NCBI GenBank assembly: GCA_964477295.1
Contig: CAYZEZ010000179.1
Coordinates: forward strand, 1-10,333
Direction: 5' to 3'
Origin: CAYZEZ01 sp964477295
GTDB lineage: Bacteria > Bacteroidota > Bacteroidia > Bacteroidales > SM23-62
DNA: 10,333 nucleotides
Position 1 is the stretch's first letter. Every line of letters begins with the position of its first letter. Shown here piece by piece: positions 5,705 through 10,333 of this stretch. Below the pieces are notes generated by a model. It searched no databases. It was not told where the DNA came from and saw only the letters and a program-made list of their open reading frames with translations. A program made the position numbers and the translations under genes.

Positions 5705-6808
5705 TTACTTTACAGAGATTTCGCCCTGGTCAACAAGAAACAATTTATAATCAATTGAAAGATTTTTCAGAATATTTCCAATCCTGTCCCTGTTCGTATC
5801 GGTAATAAAGATCTGACCAAAATGCTGGTCGGCAACCAGCTGTATAATTTTCTCCACCCTTGTGGCATCAAATTTATCAAATACATCATCCAGCAGAAGA
5901 ATGGGGGTAAATCCATTCACTTTCTTGATGAAATCAAATTTAGCAAACTTAAGGGCAACAAGATAAGTTTTCTGCTGTCCCTGCGATCCGTTCTTTTTCA
6001 GGGAATGTCCCTGGATATTAAAACTCAGGTCATCCTTGTGAATCCCAACTGTAGTGTATTGTAATATGCGGTCCTTCTCTTCCGACCCTGCAATTAATTG
6101 CCGGAAATCTCCTTCATTTAACTGGGATTGATATTCAAGGTTAACCTTCTCAAGCTCGGATGAAATGGTTTTATAATAACGCTGGAAGATAGGTATCAAA
6201 TCGGTAACAAATTTCTTGCGGATCTTATTGATATTTTCACCAAGCGGTATGAGTTGATCTGTCCAAAGTTCCAACATCTCCTTATCAAACCTGCCAGATC
6301 TGGAAAAATCTCTAAGTAAAATATTCCTCTGGACCAGTGCACGGTTGTATTTAATCAAATCGTTAAGGTATTCCCTGTTGTATTGTGAGATGACAGAATT
6401 AAGGAATTTCCTCCTCTCATCACTGCCTTCAAGTATCAGGTTGCTGTCGGCAGGGGAGATCATCACAATTGGGAATAATCCTATATGTTCGGATAGCTTT
6501 TTATATTCCTTGTTGTTTCTTTTGAATTGTTTTTTCCTTCCTTTCTTAACACCGCAGTAAACGTTCTCTTTTGTACCGTCCCTGTCATATTCGCCTTGTA
6601 TGATAAAGAAATCCTTGGCATACATAATATTCTGAGTATCAATGGCGTTGAAATAGCCTTTAGTCATTGACAGATAGAAAATGGCATCCAGCAGATTGGT
6701 TTTACCGGCACCGTTGTTCCCAGCAAAACAATTGATCTTTGGATTGAATTCCAGATCCAGTTGTTCGCAGTTTTTAAATTGAATTAAATTGATCTTCCTG
6801 AGGTACAT
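5705..6808 (-). CDS. recF: DNA replication and repair protein RecF
   Basis: A 367-aa SMC-like ATPase that, with RecO and RecR, helps load RecA at gaps and stalled forks by recognising ss/dsDNA junctions. Seen: N-terminal MYLRKINLIQFKNCEQLDLEF type start; Walker A GNNGAGKTN (30-38); VMISPADSNLILEGSDERRKFLN (115-137), the RecF-specific segment with the D-loop-type Arg pair; a helical middle region (about 140-225); TTVGIHKDDL (252-261); ABC signature KKNGSQGQQKT (271-281, normally R-FGSQGQQ); Walker B PILLLDDVFDKFD (302-314); and ITDT (335-338). Length matches the family. ATG at 6808 is clear. It heads the recF-DUF721 unit; the upstream gap contains an unexplained open frame on the same strand. 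A weak TAATTTTA box (6839-6832, minus) is the best nearby promoter candidate. The recF-dciA pair divergent from TPR-ribH is a layout I recall from Bacteroidetes. Confidence 0.96.
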   Translation of the reverse strand: MYLRKINLIQFKNCEQLDLEFNPKINCFAGNNGAGKTNLLDAIFYLSMTKGYFNAIDTQNIMYAKDFFIIQGEYDRDGTKENVYCGVKKGRKKQFKRNNKEYKKLSEHIGLFPIVMISPADSNLILEGSDERRKFLNSVISQYNREYLNDLIKYNRALVQRNILLRDFSRSGRFDKEMLELWTDQLIPLGENINKIRKKFVTDLIPIFQRYYKTISSELEKVNLEYQSQLNEGDFRQLIAGSEEKDRILQYTTVGIHKDDLSFNIQGHSLKKNGSQGQQKTYLVALKFAKFDFIKKVNGFTPILLLDDVFDKFDATRVEKIIQLVADQHFGQIFITDTNRDRIGNILKNLSIDYKLFLVDQGEISVK

Positions 6809-6885
6809 TAATTGTTTTGTTTTACTTCATGTAAAATTAGCAAATAATTATCAGCCCGGACAATGGCCCATGACTATTTCATTCC

Positions 6886-6994
6886 ATGCGTTATAGAATT
6901 TGTCCATGAGCATGTTATTGTTGCAGCAAGGTGCGAACGAGTAATCCCTGAACTTTTTTTGCTCAAAGAGTTCTAAATGTTTTATAATTTGTCC
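6886..6994. repeat. Imperfect direct repeat in the recF / TPR spacer
   Basis: ATGCGTTATAGAATTTGTCC (6886-6905) recurs as ATGTTTTATAATTTGTCC (6977-6994), with 16 bases shared if a 2-nt gap is allowed; the copies start 91 bp apart. The second copy ends 8 nt before the candidate -7 box of the TPR gene. It could be a pair of regulator-binding sites or coincidence in AT-rich DNA. The rest of the 6809-7049 gap holds an AT-rich 6-bp hairpin (TTTTAC/GTAAAA, 6820-6836) upstream of recF and no recognisable RNA gene. Confidence 0.3.
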
Positions 6995-7002
6995 AAAACA
7001 AC

Positions 7003-7010
7003 TACATTTG
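7003..7010 (+). promoter_or_regulatory. Candidate Bacteroidetes -7 box for the TPR-ribH operon
   Basis: TACATTTG is a full match to the consensus TAnnTTTG, 39 nt upstream of the TPR gene's ATG. There is no exact TTG at the -33 position (TGTTTT is found there). This is the best placed promoter candidate in the window: correct strand, in a true intergenic gap, sensible 5'-leader length. Confidence 0.5.
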
Positions 7011-7049
7011 CGTTGTTTTTTCCGGTATCAATAAAAAAATCAACTCGTT

Positions 7050-7736
7050 ATGTCAAAGAAGAAGCAAGGTGGAGATATTCCTGAAGGAATAGAAAGTGCA
7101 CTATCAAAAACTGAACGTTACATTGAGGACAATCAGAAAATCATCCTGAGGGTTGTTTTTGTTATTGTCGCCATCATTGCAGTTTACGTTGGAATGAAAA
7201 GATTTTACCTCATCCCGAGACAAGCTGAAGCCCAATCACAAATGTTTGTAGCAGAACAATATTTTGAAATAGATTCATTTAATCTCGCGCTATACGGAGA
7301 TGGAAACTATTCAGGTTTTATTGAGATCACCGAGGATTATGGATGGACGAAAGCCGGCAACCTGTCGAAGTATTATGCAGGTATCTCATATCTGCAGCTG
7401 GGGCAGTTCGAAGATGCAATAGAATACCTGGAAGATTTCAAGGCAAGTGATAAGATGATCGCTCCGATTGCTAAAGGGGCTATCGGGGATGCATATATAG
7501 AATTGAACGATTTGGAGACAGGACTCGATTACTATTTAAAGGCAGCCAATTTGAGCGATAATAATTTTACTGCTCCCTTGTACCTTATGAAGGCAAGCCT
7601 GATCTATGAGAATCTCGAAGAGTTTGCGCAAGCCGAGGAATTATACCTTCGTATCCAAAAAGACTATCCCGAGTACGCAAGAAATAACAACATTGAGAAG
7701 TATATCGAACGTGTTCACGTCAGGCTAGAAGGATAG
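7050..7736 (+). CDS. Membrane-anchored tetratricopeptide-repeat protein
   Basis: A 228-aa protein with a basic cytoplasmic N-terminus (MSKKKQGG), an amphipathic stretch (about 11-30), one transmembrane helix (about 31-49, IILRVVFVIVAIIAVYVGM) and a C-terminal helical region exposed to the periplasm. TPR-like helix pairs are visible: LSKYYAGISYLQLGQFEDAIEYLEDF (105-130), IAKGAIGDAYIELNDLETGLDYYLKA (140-165) and APLYLMKASLIYENLEEFAQAEELYLRI (175-202). The architecture resembles YfgM (an ancillary SecYEG/chaperone-network TPR protein of E. coli), but sequence evidence for orthology is only the layout. It stands directly before ribH (41-nt gap), a pairing I recall in many Bacteroidetes; why an envelope TPR protein should travel with lumazine synthase is unknown. 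Preceded by TAnnTTTG at 7003. Role most likely scaffolding or chaperoning; no enzymatic motif seen. Confidence 0.85.
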   Translation: MSKKKQGGDIPEGIESALSKTERYIEDNQKIILRVVFVIVAIIAVYVGMKRFYLIPRQAEAQSQMFVAEQYFEIDSFNLALYGDGNYSGFIEITEDYGWTKAGNLSKYYAGISYLQLGQFEDAIEYLEDFKASDKMIAPIAKGAIGDAYIELNDLETGLDYYLKAANLSDNNFTAPLYLMKASLIYENLEEFAQAEELYLRIQKDYPEYARNNNIEKYIERVHVRLEG

Positions 7737-7754
7737 GAAATATGGTTCCTGGTT

Positions 7755-7766
7755 TTCTGACTTCTG
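7755..7766. repeat. Heptamer-type intergenic repeat copy (TTCTGACTTCTG)
   Basis: Twelve bases identical to 3313-3324, in the 41-nt gap between the TPR gene and ribH, starting 18 nt after the TPR stop codon. The context (TTTTCTGACTTCTGTATTCT) looks like a decaying tandem of CTTCTGA units. It is not a riboswitch or terminator. Confidence 0.4.
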
Positions 7767-7777
7767 TATTCTAAACT

Positions 7778-8272
7778 ATGGCCACCTCATTAAAGAATCT
7801 TTCATCCTATGATCCTTCATTGGTCCCTGACGGATCGAAGATGAGTATTGGGATTGTGACATCCGAGTGGAACATTGAGGTCACAAAGGCAATGCTTGAA
7901 GGAGCATGTGAAACACTGATCAGGCATGGCGTTAAACCAAAGAATATCCTGATAGAATTTGTACCGGGAAGCATCGAGCTGACCTTTGGAGGCAGGCTGA
8001 TGGCCGAGTCCAGGGAATTAGACGCGATCATCTGCCTTGGGTGTGTTATCCAGGGAGAAACCAAACACTTTGATTATGTTTGCCGGAGTGTTACTGATGG
8101 AATTACCGAACTCAATCTTACCTATGATATACCATTCATATTTGGTGTATTAACCACAGACAACCTTCAGCAGGCCCTCGACCGTGCCGGAGGAAAACAA
8201 GGGAACAAGGGGGATGAGGCTGCTGTTACAGCTTTGAGGATGATCCAGGTAGCAAGGAAGCTGAAATCCTAG
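7778..8272 (+). CDS. ribH: 6,7-dimethyl-8-ribityllumazine synthase
   Basis: A 164-aa complete lumazine synthase, the penultimate enzyme of riboflavin synthesis: it condenses 5-amino-6-ribitylamino-uracil with 3,4-dihydroxy-2-butanone 4-phosphate; usually a pentamer or 60-mer capsid. Seen: VTSEWN (27-32, aromatic Trp31 stacking the pyrimidine), FVPGSIEL (61-68, normally VPG-[SA]-[FY]-E), GCVIQGETKHFDYV (88-101) with catalytic His97 and the phosphate-binding G-E-T, PFIFGVLTTDN (119-129), and DRAGGKQGNKGDEAA (135-149) with the binding Arg136. All key residues are present; Ile66 replaces the common Phe/Tyr. The ATG at 7778 begins 41 nt after the TPR gene. No FMN riboswitch precedes it and no other rib genes are in the window, so the rest of the pathway is elsewhere. 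Confidence 0.97.
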   Translation: MATSLKNLSSYDPSLVPDGSKMSIGIVTSEWNIEVTKAMLEGACETLIRHGVKPKNILIEFVPGSIELTFGGRLMAESRELDAIICLGCVIQGETKHFDYVCRSVTDGITELNLTYDIPFIFGVLTTDNLQQALDRAGGKQGNKGDEAAVTALRMIQVARKLKS

Positions 8273-8286
8273 GAAGCAGTCGGCAG
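8273..8286. repeat. Heptamer-type intergenic repeat copy (GAAGCAGTCGGCAG)
   Basis: In the 21-nt gap between the converging ribH and yidC stop codons, GCAGTCG-GCAG makes about one and a half heptamer units related in form to the CTTCTGA copies at 3312 and 7755. Short, so this copy alone would be unremarkable. No hairpin terminator is evident in the gap. Confidence 0.25.
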
Positions 8287-8293
8287 GCTATTT

Positions 8294-10183
8294 TCACTTC
8301 GGTGGATTATATCCCCGCTGTTTTGCCATGTCTTCCAGTCTTTTCTGGAAACCTGTCTTTTTCTTGGCAGTCGATTTTTTCTTGGTATTGGCTTCCAGTT
8401 TGCTCCTTAGTTGATTCTCATCGACGAATTGTTTTGCCAGTTGGTTCTGGCCAAAAGTGATGATATTAGCCAGGAAATAATAATACGTCAATGCAGAAGA
8501 ATAATTATTCAGGATAAACATAAACATGACAGGCATAATGTACATCATTCCCTTCATGCCGGGCATTTGCTGGCTGGATGCGCCGGCCTGGTTACTGATC
8601 TTCATTGTAAGGATGGTAGAAGCTGTCATGAGCAGGGTAAACAAGCTCACATGATCACCATACATTGGAATGGTGAAAGGCAGATTAAGGATAGAATCGT
8701 AAGTTGACAGGTCGGTGGCCCATAGGAATGCCTGTTGACGCAATTCAATTGATGTCGGGAAAAACCGGAACATAGCAATCAATATTGGCATCTGAAGCAC
8801 CATCGGCAAACATCCCCCCAATGGGCTCACGCCAGCTTTTTTATACAATGCCATAGTGGCCTGTTGCCTTTCCATGGACTTATCTTTCGGTATCCTGGCA
8901 TTGATGGCATCGATCTCAGGTTTGAGCATTCGCATCTTAGCCATGGATCTATAAGAACGAAATGTCAGTGGAGACAAGATTATCTTGATAAGAATGGTCA
9001 GTATTAGAATGATCAGACCGTAGCTGGAAATCCAGTTATCAAGCCAGTTGAATATGGGAATGATAAAATACCGGTTAACTACCCGGCTGACCGGACCGCC
9101 AAGAGAAACCAAACGCTGCAATTCATGATCATATGTCATTAGAGTCTGGAAATGGTTTGGTCCAAAATAATAAGCCATATTGACCGTGTAATCCTGAATT
9201 GGTTGGTAGGGTACCCCAATCTGAGATGTAAATAGCTTCAGGTATTCATTAGGTTCTTCAAATTTTGTTGACGAAAGATTGGCATTTGAAAAATGATCCT
9301 TAGCAAGTAAAACAGTAGAGAAAAACTGCTGTTTGTACCCAATCCACTCCAGGCTGGTAGGGATATCCTGTTCTGTGATCTCCTTTTTGCTCCTGGCATT
9401 GAATTTATCCACCTCGTCCTGGTAATGCTTAAAGACTATCGTAGTATTCTGCATCTCATTTATACGTCCCTTTTCGAATGAAGGCACATAAGCCTCCCAT
9501 ATAAGGTCGATGAAGTTGATCCGGTCAGTAAGCAGCTCCTGCATCTCATAAAACTGAATATCAAAATCCACCATGTAATCTGAAGGTCCCAGTGTATAGG
9601 TGTATTTAATAAAACTATTCCCTCCGGCAGGCAGTGTCATAGACAGCGTTTGCGGTTCACTGGAAACCACAATTTCCGACTCATTCCTGTTGGGTGTAAA
9701 AAAGAGTTCATTAGTATTGATACTCCTGTTCCTGGCAAAGAATGTAAATCCAAATACGGTTGAATCTCCATCAAACAGGATCAGGGGTAATGAATCATAG
9801 GTCTGATAATTTTTCAGCTGGACAGAGTATGGCCTGCCTCCTAATGTGGATATCTTCAGTTTAATAAGATCATTTTCAAGCGTGATTAACTTCTTCTCAC
9901 CTACTGCCGCTCCGGCAAAATCGCCGTACAGGTCTTCATAGTTTTCCACTTTTGCTTCACCTTCAACAGCAGGTTCAGTCACAGTCTCGTTCGAGACATT
10001 GGTCTGGGCCGGCACCGTATCCCTGGCAGCTCTTCTGGCTGCTTCTTCCAGCTGTACAGTAGCAACAGAATCCTGTATCCTTTGCCTTTCTGCCAGCTCT
10101 TCTTTGGAGGGTTTGTTCAAAATTCCATAGCCTACCAGCAACATGGCAATGATAATAATACCTATGATCGAATTTTTGTCCAT
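8294..10183 (-). CDS. yidC: Membrane protein insertase YidC (Oxa1 family)
   Basis: A 629-aa inner-membrane insertase that places proteins in the membrane alone or with SecYEG. Seen: N-terminal TM1 (about 5-22, IIGIIIIAMLLVGYGIL); a charged, low-complexity Ala/Glu/Thr linker (25-80); a large periplasmic beta-sandwich domain (about 95-350, with KLITLENDLIKLKISTLGG at 98-116); FIIPIFNWLDNWISSYGLIILILTILIKIILSPLT (TM2, about 373-407) followed by the conserved FRSYRSMAKMRMLKPEI; the cytoplasmic hairpin MERQQATMALYKKAGVSPLGGCLPMVLQMPI (437-467) leading to TM3; TM4 about 512-527; TM5 about 545-570; and a Lys-rich C-terminal tail (601-629) that may touch the ribosome. Complete and intact. ATG at 10183 lies 43 nt after pyrG, the usual Bacteroidetes order pyrG-yidC, so likely cotranscribed. 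Confidence 0.97.
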   Translation of the reverse strand: MDKNSIIGIIIIAMLLVGYGILNKPSKEELAERQRIQDSVATVQLEEAARRAARDTVPAQTNVSNETVTEPAVEGEAKVENYEDLYGDFAGAAVGEKKLITLENDLIKLKISTLGGRPYSVQLKNYQTYDSLPLILFDGDSTVFGFTFFARNRSINTNELFFTPNRNESEIVVSSEPQTLSMTLPAGGNSFIKYTYTLGPSDYMVDFDIQFYEMQELLTDRINFIDLIWEAYVPSFEKGRINEMQNTTIVFKHYQDEVDKFNARSKKEITEQDIPTSLEWIGYKQQFFSTVLLAKDHFSNANLSSTKFEEPNEYLKLFTSQIGVPYQPIQDYTVNMAYYFGPNHFQTLMTYDHELQRLVSLGGPVSRVVNRYFIIPIFNWLDNWISSYGLIILILTILIKIILSPLTFRSYRSMAKMRMLKPEIDAINARIPKDKSMERQQATMALYKKAGVSPLGGCLPMVLQMPILIAMFRFFPTSIELRQQAFLWATDLSTYDSILNLPFTIPMYGDHVSLFTLLMTASTILTMKISNQAGASSQQMPGMKGMMYIMPVMFMFILNNYSSALTYYYFLANIITFGQNQLAKQFVDENQLRSKLEANTKKKSTAKKKTGFQKRLEDMAKQRGYNPPK

Positions 10184-10226
10184 TTTCTAATTTAGTTAGC
10201 CCGAACGCAGATAATCAGTCAGCTTT

Positions 10227-10333
10227 TTACTTTGCCTTTGGTTTCGAAGGCTTCTTATTATTATTCGCCTCCATAGCTGCCTTAATAAAGCTTTTAAACA
10301 GAGGATGAGAATTCATCGCGGTACTGCTGTATT
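10227..10333 (-). CDS. pyrG: CTP synthase, C-terminal end only (cut by window edge)
   Basis: Only the last 34 codons are inside the window: YSSTAMNSHPLFKSFIKAAM then EANNNKKPSKPKAK and stop. The first part matches the end of the glutamine-amidotransferase domain of CTP synthase (family pattern: HPEY-S...PHPLF..F..AA), whose catalytic His-Pro-Glu would lie just beyond the edge. PyrG makes CTP from UTP, ATP and glutamine. The Lys/Pro/Asn-rich tail after the AAM helix extends past the usual family end. Position directly upstream of yidC supports the call. The 43-nt gap to yidC has no hairpin terminator that I can see. Confidence 0.85.
   Translation of the reverse strand, partial: YSSTAMNSHPLFKSFIKAAMEANNNKKPSKPKAK

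Larger units (their letters stand above)
6851..7027 (-). other. Unexplained open reading frame with protein-like composition, no standard start (possible small gene or gene remnant)
   Basis: On the minus strand a frame stays open for 58 codons from just after a TGA at 7030-7028 to the TGA at 6853-6851. From about 6988 it reads like protein: IIKHLELFEQKKFRDYSFAP, then CCNNNMLMDKFYNAWNEIVM, then GHCPG. It contains two adjacent Cys and a terminal His-Cys, as a small metal-binding protein might. The only in-frame ATGs (6913, 6907, 6868) leave at most 20 residues; a longer product would need ATT/ATA at 6988/6985. It ends 42 nt before recF on the same strand and overlaps the promoter of the TPR gene on the other. 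It may be a broken remnant, a gene with a non-standard start, or chance. I do not recognise the family. Confidence 0.3.

Noticed and set aside
6809..7049. tRNA or other structured RNA in the longest gap
   Set aside because: No cloverleaf, GTTCRA-type loop or long GC stem was found; only a weak 6-bp AT hairpin and the imperfect direct repeat.
7737..7777. FMN riboswitch before ribH
   Set aside because: The gap is only 41 nt and lacks the conserved RFN-element sequences; the 6809-7049 spacer also lacks them.
7807..8064. 85-codon minus-strand open frame inside ribH (and a similar one at 1809-2066 inside the methyltransferase)
   Set aside because: Antisense shadows of well-supported genes, with no recognisable motifs.
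1..10333. Mobile element, CRISPR array, defence or biosynthetic system
   Set aside because: All sizeable open frames are explained by core-gene families or their shadows; no transposase, integrase, spaced repeat array or defence-type domain was recognised.

Overview
The window reads as ordinary chromosomal DNA from a member of the Bacteroidota (Bacteroidetes), most likely an anaerobic Bacteroidales-type lineage or a relative. The pointers are: a GldI-like FKBP lipoprotein beside an NrnA-type DHH phosphoesterase and a divergent ndk; recF followed by a short DUF721/DciA-like gene and divergent to a TPR gene plus ribH; pyrG directly upstream of a long Bacteroidetes-style yidC; a short RsmI-like methylase without the C-terminal domain; weak Shine-Dalgarno sites; and several matches to the Bacteroidetes -7 box TAnnTTTG. 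The order-level placement is inference.

Layout, left to right. (1) 1-713, minus: 5' part of an aconitase/isopropylmalate-dehydratase large-subunit gene running off the left edge. (2) 757-1518, minus: PhnP-like metallo-beta-lactamase-fold hydrolase with a TTG start. (3) 1600-2304, plus: RsmI-like tetrapyrrole-methylase-family methyltransferase, divergent from gene 2. (4) 2309-4876, minus: DHH phosphoesterase, GldI-like degenerate FKBP lipoprotein, then a tandem-FKBP lipoprotein, probably from its own promoter. (5) 4977-5405, plus: ndk. (6) 5407-6808, minus: recF then the DUF721/DciA-like gene. (7) 6809-7049: a 241-bp gap holding the promoter of the next gene and an unexplained minus-strand open frame with protein-like composition but no normal start. 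(8) 7050-8272, plus: membrane-anchored TPR protein then ribH. (9) 8294-10333, minus: the C-terminal end of pyrG at the right edge, then yidC.

Functionally these are core genes: envelope biogenesis (YidC insertase, FKBP-fold lipoproteins that may help outer-membrane, surface or type IX secretion/gliding proteins fold), DNA replication and repair (RecF, DciA-like), nucleotide and cofactor metabolism (PyrG, Ndk, RibH, DHH/NrnA) and rRNA modification. I see no mobile element, CRISPR array, phage gene, toxin-antitoxin pair, biosynthetic cluster or defence system. The best second-look items are the hidden open frame at 6851-7027, a heptamer-type repeat (CTTCTGA/GCAGTCG) in three short 3' intergenic gaps, the loss of active-site residues in two of the three FKBP domains, and the His-to-Cys change in the dehydratase motif.
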